64,000 bases of DNA from Aquanectria penicillioides (lineage: Eukaryota > Ascomycota > Sordariomycetes > Hypocreales > Nectriaceae), in assembly GCA_003415625.1 (NCBI GenBank), contig PYIU01000001.1, positions 6,884,210 to 6,948,209 on the forward strand, written 5' to 3'. The first letter of the stretch is position 1. The number at the start of each line of letters is the position of its first letter. Below are positions 37,852 to 51,000 of this stretch, in pieces. The position numbers and the translations under genes were made by a program. The notes under the pieces are model-generated. The model was not told the origin of the DNA, searched no databases, and was given only the letters and a program-made list of their open reading frames with translations.

Positions 37852-39506
37852 TTTTTGCCCTTAAACTTATAATTGCTTATAGCTATTTTAAACTACCCCT
37901 AAAATATCTAAAACTATAATTAATTAATTCCTTACATTAAGTTACCCCTAAATATAATAGCATATTAAAAGTAAAATATTAATAATATAGCCCTTTTAAT
38001 AGCAATTAATTTAAGAAAATATAATATAGAAAATAGCTAATATAACCCCTTTTTACTATTAGTTAATTTAATAATATACCTAAAATAAATAAAGCAATAA
38101 AAGCTAATAAAAGCCTTATAATTAATAAAAATAAAGACATTTATAAAGCTATTATTAAGATTATTTTATTTTATTTCTTTAAAGCTATTTAAAAGGTATT
38201 TTAAATATATATTAATGCATATAAAATGCACTTTTGCACTTTCTTTAAGGCTAATATAACCTTTAAAAAAAGACTTATTAATAAAATAACTATTACTATA
38301 ATATTTACTATTACTATAGCAATAATAGCTACTTTAATTAACTTAAGCTTTTTTTTCTCTTTAGCTAATATAATAGTTTTATATATAAGTTTTTTTATAT
38401 AGCCTTAGCCCTATAAATACTAAAATCAATAAATATATAATATATAGCTATATAAAGTATAAAGTTATAATCTATACTAAAGATGCCTTTAAGAATATTA
38501 AAAACTGCATTTTAATAAAAACTATATAAATAATAAATTAAGTCTATAGCAATTTCTATATAGTTGCAGTATATTGCCTTTTTAATAGAAATATAGTTCT
38601 TACCTTTTTTATTTTAAAGTAAGCTTAAGCCTTTTATAAAAAAGAATAAATAGGCATTGCATTTAAAAATAATGCTTTTTTATTTTTTTAATCTTTATTA
38701 TTTTAATAAAAGGAATTTAAATTAAATCTATTCTTAATAATATAAATAAACTTATAGGGGCTATTAATAATATTAATACTTTAAGAGTTAATAAAGTAAA
38801 GCCTATATAGGCCTAAAATAATACTATAATATAAATATATTTTATTTTTTATATTTTATTAATTAAAAAAGCTAATAGCCTATATAATGATAGGCTATTT
38901 TTTAATATTAAGCTTTATAATTATATACCTTTTAAAAAAGGATTAAAATCTATTTAATACTTTTAATATTATAAATATAGCTATATTATAAAAAACTATT
39001 AATTTACTTTAATTTATAATTAATATAATAGCTTAATATATAATAATTATATTATTAAAAAAGAAAAAATCCTTTATTATTATACTTTATATTATAAAGA
39101 TTATTTAGCTTAAAGCTATATTTATTTTATAGTAAAAAAGCATTAAACTTATATAAAAGAAAAATACTATAAATAATTAATACAATATAAAAAATGCACT
39201 TTAATATAATAAAATATTCTTTATATATAATAAAAAGGCTTTTTTAAAAACTCTTTATTTATAGCTTTCTTTTTTATTAAAAGAGTTAATTAATCTTTAA
39301 GATCTATAAATAAATAATATTATATTTTATTTAATACTTTTCTTTTTTTTAATATTTATACTTTATTGCTATTATTTATTAAATTAATTTCTTTATTTAT
39401 ATTTAATTAATATAAATTCTATTTTAAAATATATACTATTACCTTAAGTTAATCTATTAAATACTATATATTTATAATAAATATAATATAATAATACTTT
39501 TAAAAT
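37852..39506 (+). mobile_element. LINE copy III, 5' piece (ORF1 region)
   Basis: Starts at the shared 5' end (tttgcccttaaacttataat) and follows copy II through ORF1. It is interrupted at 39506 by a younger LINE fragment and resumes at 40443. The 16-bp word ataatacttttaaaat is present at 39491-39506 and 40443-40458. Confidence 0.75.
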
Positions 39507-40442
39507 CCTATAAAGCCACCATCAGTGCCTAAACATTAGCCTCCGCTAAGTACAGCAACAGCTCGCATGGCTTATACATATAGGCACAAGCAGCATAGCT
39601 GCTGGCCTTAGCATCTATTACTGTCAGCTACCTGAAGTCATGCCAAGAGGGTACAACTCACTGGCCTAGTCCCGGCACAGACCCTCCTCCCTATCTCTCG
39701 CCATCTGCATAATACATGCGGAATAGGGCAGATCCCGCATTGCCCCTAAGGATGGCTTGGCACCCCTTGCCTTAGTGCGGCCAGCTTGGCGTCTTAGCAT
39801 CTATATAAATATTAATATAAAAGCTATAATAGGCCTATAGTATATATAAACTATTATAGTTATAGTTATAATTATAGTTATAGTTATAGTTATTATTATT
39901 ATTATTATAGTTATTATAGTTATTATTTTTAGCTATATATAATTAATATAAAATAGTAATAAAAATAGCAATTAGTGCTTATATAAATTAAGTATTTTAT
40001 ATAAATAATATATTAATAAAGTATATATTTAAAGGCAATAAAAAGCTTTTATAAAAATATAAAAAAAAAAAAAAGAAAATAAATATATCTATAAAGATTA
40101 AAAAATAATAATAGCAATACTTAAATAGTTAATAGCTAATTAATTATTAATTAATATTAAGCTAATACTTTATTTTTTATAATAGGCCTATAGTATAAAT
40201 AATTTAGGCCTATTATAGGCCTTACTTTTACTTTATTTATTAACCCTATAATTAAATAGATAGAATATTTTAATAATAGTATTAAATTAACTTTTAATTT
40301 AATACTTTTTTATAGAGAATCTATATTAGGTTTAATATTATATTAAATAAAGGTTTTTATTCTATTAATATAGTTTTTTCTTTTATTTATATAGTATAAA
40401 AGCACTATTTATTTTATAGATCTATAAAGTATTAATAAATAA
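39507..40442 (+). mobile_element. 5'-truncated LINE fragment inserted in copy III, with 16-bp TSD
   Basis: A 936-bp LINE 3' end containing the last part of ORF2, the TATAGT/TTA microsatellite (39850-39925), the hairpin (40181-40214), the terminus and a short TAAA tail. It is flanked by a perfect 16-bp direct repeat (39491-39506 and 40443-40458), as expected for target-primed reverse transcription. Its first ~300 bp (39507-39810) has nearly normal GC content, while the remainder is RIP-degraded. Confidence 0.85.
40181..40214 (+). other. LINE 3'-UTR hairpin (inserted fragment)
   Basis: Perfect AATAGGCCTA / TAGGCCTATT arms with a 14-nt loop. Confidence 0.75.
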
Positions 40443-43400
40443 ATAATACTTTTAAAATTAATTAAAAACTAAAGAATTAATACTTTAGTAAACTTTAAAA
40501 GATTAAATTATATTATAATTTATTATTTAAGCTATATAGCTTTTTATATATATAAATAATATAGATTAAAAACTTAAATTTATTTAATAAAAGAAAATTA
40601 AATTAATTTTAATTTTAAATACTATTATATAAAAATAATTATAATATATAATTTATTAAAAAATAAAAAAGATTTAAAAGTAATATATACTTTAGCTTGC
40701 TTTATATTAACCCTTAAAATAATTATAATTAATAATTTTAATTTAAATTTTTTAATATAAAACTACTATAATAAAACTACTTTATATAGCTTAATCTATT
40801 AAATAAAAATATAATAATTAAATATATCCTTAATAATACTTTATAGAATAGTAATTTAAAAAGTAATTAATATTAAAAATAGTACATTTAATTTAATTTA
40901 AGCCTTAAAATAGTAATACTATTTATTTAAGCTTTAATTATAATTTAAATAGCTTTAATTATATTTTATAATAAATATATATTAAGTTTATTATAAATAT
41001 ATTATTATTATTTTTTATTAAACCTTTAGCCTATAGTATTTAATTAATATATAATAAACCTTAAAATAGCTAAGCTTAAAGTATAAATTACTTTTTATTA
41101 AACTTTAAGTAAGATTACTTTTATATAATAATTAAAGTAAGTAATTAAGTAATTAATTTAAGGATTATATTAAATTGCTTAATATACTACCTTAATATAA
41201 TAGCAATTTAAGCCTAACTATAATAATTAATAGAATTAGCTTACTATAAAGGCTATTTATTAATTTAAATATATATAAATATATATATTATAATAATATA
41301 TTAGCTAATTAGCTAAAACTATAAAAGATAGGCAATAAGCAAAAGATATATATAGCTAAAGCTAAATATATAGCTTAATATAGCATTTTATTTAATATAA
41401 AAATAAAAAAAAGATATTAATAGCTAAAAGAAACTTTAGAACCTAAAGAGATAAATATAGCTTTAAAGTAATATTGCTTTAGCTTTATTAGAGCTTCTTT
41501 CCTTTAATTGCTTTAAGTAAAATTCTTTAGCTATTAGCTATATTAAAAAGGCAATTATATTAATAAAATACTTCTTTTTAAAATTTTATATAAATAATTA
41601 AAATATTAAATCTTTTATAATAAGCCTTATAATATAATTAATAGATATAGATTAAATACTATAAAATACTAAGATTTATTATAAAATTGCATTAAACTTT
41701 ATAAATTAATATACTTACTCTTTAAAATTTAATTATAAAAAGCTTTTTTAAAGTATATAGTAGGCCTTTTATAAAACCTTTTATTATTATTATTAATATA
41801 AGTATTATACTAAAATATTTTTTATAATACTTTTATTATATAATTATTACTATTATTTTTAAATTAAATAAAATAATAGCTTAAAAATATATAGTATTTA
41901 AATAAAGATTTATTTTTCTTTTTAATATTATTAATAAAATAATTAAGTTAATAATAGCTTAATAAATAGCAATAATAATTAAAAACTTAACTATACTTTT
42001 TAATAATTAAATAAAAAATAGGCCTTAAAAGTTTATAGAATTAGCTTTTATAATTATAATAAAAGCAATATATATAGTATAAGCCTATAATAAAATAGCA
42101 TTCTTTTTTTAATTAAACTATATTATAGCTTTTAATTAAATTAATTATAAAAGGCTTATAGCTACCTTTTATAATTAAGGCTATTTATAATAGTTATTAA
42201 TTTAGCTTTTTAACTATTTATTTAAGTATATAATATACTTTTAATTTAATTAAATTTTATAGTATTAAAGCTAGCATTTTATAAGGCTTATTACTCTTTT
42301 TTATTCTTTTTATTTTATTTATATTAAGGCCTTTTATAGCACTTAAGGCAGTATTTAAATTTATTTAATTAAATTTATTAATAATATAAATATATTTATA
42401 TTTAAGAAAATATAATAAAGACTTAAGCTTAACTTAAAGCTATATAGAAAATATATATATTTTAAGCCTTTATTAATAATATAACCTTTAAATTTATTAA
42501 GGCCTAATTCTTTTATTTCTTTTATTAATATTAAAAATATTAATTTTAATTAACCTTTATATATAATATAATCTAACTATAGGAATCCTATTAATTCTTT
42601 AGGTTATAGCTATATAAAAAACCACTTTAAGGCCTATATATCCTTAAGCTTAAAGGAAAACTTAAGCACTAAAGGCAGGCCTTTACTGCCCTTTTAGTAA
42701 GTATATAAAGAGTAAACCTTAAAGCTATTTATAGAATATATATATATATAATTAAATCTATAATTGCTTATAATATTAATATATATTATTTTTTAATAAA
42801 GAAATAAATAATTTAAAAAGAATTATTAAAGCTTTATTTATTAAATAGATTTAAGCCTTTTATATTATTAAAAAAGGCTATAAAGCTATTTTAATTAAAT
42901 TGCTAAAAAGTAAGCTTAAAATCCTTTTATTTAATATATATTTTAATAAATAATTTATTTAATTTTAAGGCTAATTATAAGCTTAAAGTATTAAAAAACT
43001 TATTTTTTTTATAATTATATAATATTATATTAAATTTATTATTATTATTATTATAATAACTTTTAATATAAATTAATATAAAAATATAAAAAATAGCTTA
43101 TTAATTAGCTTTTAAATAAAAAATATAAAAACAATTAAAGGTTAATTAAAGATTAAATATTAATTAGCTAAAAATATTAATAAAATCAAATTAAATATAA
43201 ATTTTATAAATACTATATAAATAATAAAATATAGCTAAAGTCTTTTTATTTTATATAAAGAAAAAAACTATTTATATATAAAGAACTTAAAAAGTATAAA
43301 AATTCTTTATTTATTTAAATATAAATAAAAATATATTAAACTTTAAAGATTTCTTTTTTAAAGGAAAGTTCTTACTATAATTATATTTTAATATTAATAT

Positions 43401-43652
43401 AAAAGTACTATTAAAATAATAAGCTATATTATATTATATTATTTACTTTATTTAAGCTAAAAGGAAACTTTATTTAATTTATTTTATAATATTTTTAAGC
43501 TTAAATAATATTTATTTAAGCCTTAACTATATATTGCTTTATTAAATAGCTAGTTTATTTATATATTATACTATATTATAAGCTAGCTATTAAATTATAT
43601 TTAGTTTAAAGTATATTTAATTTAAAATATATTTCTTTTTATATTATTTTTG
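40443..43652 (+). mobile_element. LINE copy III, second piece (ORF2 region)
   Basis: Continues copy III from the endonuclease start (compare 31860) through RT to a point matching about 35090, then ends abruptly at 'tttttatattatttttgcc', where the 5'-truncated copy IV begins. The remaining 3' part of copy III was not found downstream. It is strongly RIP-mutated. Confidence 0.7.
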
Positions 43653-43930
43653 CCAAGCCGGGGAAGTCTGGGCTAGCGTCGATTTTAAACACTGCCATAC
43701 AAGAATAATTGCAGCATATAACCCCCCAGGAGGCAAGGGAGACTTAGGGGCAATGCGCGCCCTAGCCGGCCTTACTCCGGCCCTCTAGACGATTATAATT
43801 GGAGACTTTAACTTACACCACCCAATATAGGACTGCTATAGTAGAACTACTCTATATAGCCTAACCTTTTTAATAAAGATGCAATAGCTAAATATAGCCC
43901 TAATAACCCCCTATAGAATAGTAACCTAAA
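43653..43930 (+). pseudogene. Best-preserved LINE endonuclease domain patch
   Basis: Reading frame AAYNPPGGKGDLGAMRALAG (about 43700-43770), followed by GDFNLHHPI-stop-DC at 43801-43836. GDFN is a catalytic signature of APE-type LINE endonucleases (exonuclease-endonuclease-phosphatase fold), which nick target DNA for reverse transcription. The single stops (TAG) stand where Trp or Gln is expected. This patch is what identifies the family for all the decayed copies. It is not functional. Confidence 0.75.
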
Positions 43931-46900
43931 AAGCAAGCAATACTAAAAATAGCACTTTTAATTTAGCTTAAGCCTTAAAGGATAGCTATACTATTTATTT
44001 AGGCCTTAATTATAATTTAAATAGCTTTAACTATATTCTATAGTAAATATATTAAGTTTTTTATAGATATATTACTTTCTTTTTTATTAGACCTTTAGCT
44101 TATAGTATTTAATTAATATATAATAAACCTTAAAAAGGCTAAACTTAAAGTATAAATTACTTTTTGCTAGACTTTAGGTAAAATAACCTTTATATAATAG
44201 CTAAAATAGGCAATTAAATAGCTAACTTAAGGATTGCATTAAATTACTTAATATACTACCTTAATATAAAGGCAATTTAGGCCTAATTATAATAATTAAT
44301 AGAATTAGCTTACTATAAAGGCTATTTATTAGCTTAAATAAATATAAAGATATATATAATATAATAGTATAGTAATTAATTAGCTAAAACTATAAAAAGT
44401 AAGCAATAAATAAAAGATTTATATAATTAAGGCTAAATATATAGCTTAATGCAATACTTTATTTAAAGCTAAAATAAAAAAAGGTATTAATAGCTAAAAG
44501 AAACTTTAAAACTTAAAGAAATAAATATAACTTTAAAGTAATATTACTTTAGCTTTATTATAGCTTCTTTTTTTTAATTGCCTTAAGTAAGATTTTTTAG
44601 CTATAAACTATATTAAAAAGGCAATTATATTAATAAAATGCTTTTTCTTTAAGCTTTAAGTAAATAATTAAGATATTAAATCTATTATAATAAACCTTAT
44701 AATATAACTATTAAATATAAATTAAATGCTATAAAATGCTAAAAATTTAATATAAAACTATATTAAACTCTATAAATTAATATATTTACTTTTTAAAATT
44801 TAATTATAAAAAGCTTTTAATAGTAATAGTTTTTCTATTAATTTCCTTAAGGTATATAATAAGCCTTTTTTAAAAGCCTTTATTATTATTATTAATATAA
44901 ATATTATATTTAAGTATTTTTTATATTGCTTTTATTATATTATTATTATTATTATTTTTAAATTAAATTAAATAATAGCCTAAAAATATATAGTATTTAA
45001 ATAAAAATCTATTTTCTTTTTTAATATAATTAATAAAGTAATAAAGTTAATAATAGCTTAAAAAATAATAATAATAGCTAAAAACTTAAATATACTTTTT
45101 AATAGTTAAATAAAGAATAGACTTTAAAGGTCTATTAAGCTTGCCTTTATAATTATAGTAAAAGCAATATATATAGTATAGATTTATAGTAAAATAGTAT
45201 TGCTTTTTTAATTAAACTTTATTATAGCCTTTAATTTAATTAATTATAAAAGGCTTATTATTACTCTTTATAATTAAGGCTATTTATAATAATTATTAAT
45301 TTAGCTTTTTAACTATTTATTTAAGCAATTAATATATTTTTAGTTTAATAATAAATTCTTTAAACTTTATAGCATTTATTAAAGCTAAAGTTCTATAGGG
45401 ATTGCTATTCTTTTTTATTTTTTTTATTTTTTTTATATTAAAGCTTTATATAGCACTTAAAGAAATCCTTAAAATTATAGTAATTAAATTTATTAATAAT
45501 ATAAATATATTTATATTTAAAAAAAATATAATAAAGACTTAAGCTTAATTTAAAGCTATATAAATAGTATATATATTTTAGGCCTTTATTAATAGTATAA
45601 CCTTTAAATCTACTAAAGCTTAACTTTTTTATTTTTTTTATTAATATTAAAGGCATTAAATTTAATTAATCCTTATCTATAATATAATCTAGCTATAAAA
45701 ATTATACTATTTTTTTAGATTATAGCTATATAAAAAGCTACTTTTAGGCCTATATATTTTTAAGCTTAAAGGAAAACTTAAGCACTAAAAGCAGGCCCTT
45801 ATTGCTTTTATAATAAATATATAAAAAGTAAACCTTAAGGCTATCTATATAATATATATATATATAATTAAATCTATAATTGCTTATAGCATTAGTATAT
45901 ATTATTTTTTAGTAAAAAGAAATAGTAATTTAAAAGGGATTATTAAAGCCCTCTTTATTAAATAGACTTAAGCCCTTTATATTATTAAAAAAGGCTATAA
46001 AGCTATTTTAATTAAATTGCTAAAAAGTAAGCTTAAAATCTCTTTATTTAATATATATTTTAATAAATAATTTATTTAATTTTAAGGCTAACTTTAAGCT
46101 TAAAGCATTAAAAAACTTATTTTTTTTATAATTATATTAATAATATATTAAATTTATTATTATTATTATAATAGCTTTTAGTATAAATTAATATAAAAAT
46201 ATAAAAAATAGCTTATTAATTAGCTTTTTAATAAAAAATATAAAAAGAATTAAAAATTAATTAAATATTAAATATTAATTAATTAAAAGTATTAATAAAA
46301 ATACATTAAATATAAATTTTATAAATAATATATAAATAATAAAATAAAGATAATTAAAATCTTTTTACTTTATATAAAAAAAAACTATTTATTTACATAA
46401 AGAACTTAAGAAATATAAAAGCTTTTTACTTATTTAAATATAAATAAAATGCATTAAACTTTAGGGATTTCTTTTTTAAAAAAAGGTCCTTAAAGTAAAT
46501 ATACTTTAATATTAATATAGAAATACTATTAAAATAATTAGCTATATTATACTATATTGCTTACTTTATTTAAGCTAAAGAAAAACTTTATTTAATTTAC
46601 TTTATAATCTCTTTAAGCTTAAATAATATTTATTTAAAGCCTAAACTATATATTGCTTTATTAAATAGCTAGCTTATTTATATATTATATTATACTATAA
46701 GCTAGCTATTAAATTATATTTAGTTTAAAATATATTTACTTTTATATTGCTTTTACCTTTTAGTAACTCTTTTATTTAAGTGCTTTAACCCTTTTATTAA
46801 TAGAAAAGTTAATATATTTAAAAAAACCCTTTTTAAAAAAGGGAAAAAAAACTAATTTATTATATAAATAATATATTAAAGCCTATCCCTTTTAATAGCT

Positions 46901-47870
46901 AAGTTTTTACTTTAGCCCTATTTAAATTTTACTTTAATTTATTATTATATTTAATTTATATTTATTTACTTTAATAATACTATTTACTTTAAGTTTATAT
47001 TTTTTTAAAAAGATATAAAATCTATTTTATTTTCTTTATTATTTCCCTTTTTATTTTTCTTTTTATTATTCTTTCTTTTATCTTTAAGCCCTTTTTATTT
47101 TAATCCCTTTTTAGCTTTATTTAAGCTTAAGCTATTACTTAAGGAATTATATTAAATTTTAGTTTTTACTATTAATATTAATTAATATAAATCTATACTA
47201 AAATTAATACTATTTATTACTATTATTGCTTTTAGGCACTATTTATCCTTAAGTAGCTTTAGCCCTTTTAACTAAAAAAGGCAATATAGCTATTAAGCTC
47301 TTAAAAGCTATAGCTATATAATTAACTTTATTAATTAGCTTATAGAGTTAATTAGCATTAAAACCTATAGTTAAAGCTATAAATATAGCTTAAAAGTGCA
47401 TTTAAATTGCCTTTCTTTTAGCTTAAATAGCCTTAGCCTTTAACTACTAAAGCTTTTTTTTCTATAATTTATATTAGTATTATATCTATAGTAAAACTAA
47501 ATTAAGCTATACTTACTATAGCTATTCCCTTTTATAAAGCTACTATTAGTATATAGGCATTAGCCTTTATTAAGTATAGTAATAGCTTATATAGCTTATA
47601 TATATAGGCATAAGCTATATAGCTATTAGCCTTAATATCTATTAATAGTTAGTTTCTTATAGCTATAAAGAATAGAAACTATATATTAGCTTAATTTTAA
47701 TATAAACTATTCTTTTTATTTTTTGCTATTTATATAATATATATAAAATAGAGTAGATTCTATACTGCCTTTAGGGTTAATATAATACTTTTTGCTTTAA
47801 TATAGCTAGCTTAATATTTTAGTATTTATTAATATTAATAAAAATGCTATTTATAGCTATATTAAATATA

Positions 47871-48062
<192 letters not shown>

Positions 48063-48067
48063 AATAA

Positions 48068-51000
48068 CCTTTGCCCTTAGACTTATAACTGCTTATAGCT
48101 ATTTTAAACTACCTTTAAAATATCTAAAAATACAATCAATCAATCCCTTATGCTAGATTACCCCTAAATATAATAGTGCATTAAGAGCATAATGCTAATA
48201 TTATAGCCCTTTTAATAGTTATTAATTTAAAAAAATGTAGCATTAAAAACAGCCAATATAACCCCCTTTTTACTACTAGCTAATATAGCAGTATACCTAA
48301 AGTAAATAAAGCAATAAAAGCCAATAGAAGCCCTATAATTAATAAAGATAAAGAAGCCTATAAAGCTATTATTAAAATCATTTTATTTTATCTCCTTAAA
48401 GCAGTTTAAAAGGTATTTTAAACCTATATTAATATATATAAGGCATACTTTTGCCTCTCCTTTAAGATTAATATAACCTTTAAAAAGAGACTTATTAATA
48501 AAATCACTACTACTATAATAATTGCTATTACTATAATAATAATAGCTGCTTTAGCTAATTTAAGCTTCTTTTCTTTTTAGCTAATATAGTAATTTTATAT
48601 ATTAATCCTTTTATATAGCCTTATACCTATAAATATTAAAACCAATAAATATATAATATATAGCTATATTAAGCATAAGATTACTATTTGCACTAAAAAT
48701 GCCCTTAAAGATATTAAAAACTACACTTTAATAGAAACTATATAAATAGTAAATTAAGCTTATAGCAATTTCTATATAATTGTAATATATTGCCTTTTTA
48801 ATAGAGATATAGTTCTTACCTTCCTTACCTTAAAATAGACTAAAGCCTTTTATAAGGAAGGATAAATAGCTATTATATTTAAAAATAATGCCCTTTTTAT
48901 TTCTTTTACTTTTACTATTTTAATAAAAAGAATTTAAATTAAATCTATTTTTAATAATATAAATAAATTTATTAAAACTATTAATAATACTAATACCTTA
49001 AGGGTTAATAAGGTAAAGCTTATTTAAGCCTATAATAGTATTGCAATAAGGATAAACCTAATCCTTTATATTTTATTTATTAAAGAAGTTAATAGCCTAT
49101 ATAATAATAGGCTACTTTTTAATGCTAAACTTTATAATTATAAACCCTTTAATAAAGAATTAAAACCTACTTAATGCTTTTAATACTATAAGTATAGCTA
49201 TATTGCAAGAAACTATTAATTTACTTTAATCTATAGCTAATACAATAGCTTAATATATAATAATTGCCCTATTAAAAAGGGAGAAATCCTCTATTATTGC
49301 ACCCTTTACTATAGGGATTATTTAGCTTAAAGCTATATTTATTCTATAGTAAAAAAGCACTAAACCTATACAAAAAAAGGATACTATAAATAATTAATAA
49401 AATATAAAGAATATACCTTAATATAGTAAAATATTCCCTATATATAATAGAATAGCTTCCTTAAGAACCCCTTCTTTATAGCTCTTCCCTTTATTAAAAG
49501 AGTTAGCTAACCTTTAGGCTCTATAAATAAATAGCACTATACTTTATTTAATGCTTTTCCTTCCTTTAGTGCCTATACTCTATTGCTACTATCTATTAAA
49601 TTAATCCCTCTATTTATATTTAATTAATATAGATTCTATTTTAAAATATATACTATTGCTTTAAGTTAATCTATTAAGTATTATATATCTATAATAAATA
49701 TAATGCAATTATACTTTTAAAATTAGCTAAAAACTAAAGAATTAATGCCTTAATAAATCTTAAAAGATTAAACTATACTATAATTTACTATTTAAGCTAT
49801 ATAGCTCTTTATATATATAAATAATATAAACTAAAGACCTAAATCTATTAAATAAAGAAAGATTAAATTAAAGTTAATTTTAAATACTATTATATAAGAA
49901 TAATTGCAGTATATAATCCTTTAAAAGGTAAGGGAGACTTAAGGGCAATGCATACTTTAGCTAATCTTACTTTAGCCCTTAAAATAATTATAATTAAAGA
50001 CTTTAATCTATACTACTTAATATAGAACTATTATAGTAGAACTACTTTATATAGCTTAATCTTTTTAATAGAAATGCAATAATTAAATATAGCCTTAATA
50101 ATCCCTTATAGAATTATAATTTAAAAAGTAAGCAATATTAAAAATAGCATTTTTAATTTAGCTTAAGCCTTAAAGAATAGCTATACTATTTATTTAGGCC
50201 TTAATTATAATTTAAATAGCTTTAATTATATTCTATAGTAAATATATATTAAATCCTTTATAGATATATTGCTCTCTTTTTTATTAGACCTTTAGCTTAT
50301 AGTATTTAATTAATATATAATAAACCTTAAGAAAGCTAAACTTAAAGTATAAATTACTTTTTGCTAAACTTTAAGTAAAATAACCTCTATATAATAGCTA
50401 AAAGAGGCAATTAAATAGCTAACCTAAAGACTATATTAAATTACTTAATATACTACCTTAATATAAAGGCAATTTAAGCTTAATTGCAATAATTAATAGA
50501 ACTAGCCTACTATAAAGGCTATCTATTAACTTAAATAAATATAAAGATATATATAATGCAATAATATAGTAGCTAATTGGCTAAAACTATAAAAGGCAGG
50601 CAATAAGCAAAAGGCTTATATAGCTAAGGCTAGATATATAGCTTAATGCAATACTCTATTTAAAGCTAAAATAGAGAAAGGCATTAGTAGCTAAAAGAAA
50701 CTTTAGAACTTAAAGAAATAGGTATAACTTTAAAGTAGTATTGCTTTAGCCCCTTTATAGCTCCTTTCTTTTAATTGCCTTAAGTAAAATTCCCTAGCTA
50801 TAAGCTATATTAAAAAGGCAATTATACTAGCAAAATGCTTTTTCTTTAAGCCTTAAGTAAATAATTAAAATATTAAATCTATTATAATAAACCTTATAAT
50901 ATAACTATTAGATATAAACTAAATGCTATAAAATGCTAAAAACTTAATGCAAAACTATATTAAACTCTATAAATTAGCTTACTTACTTTTTAAAATTTAA

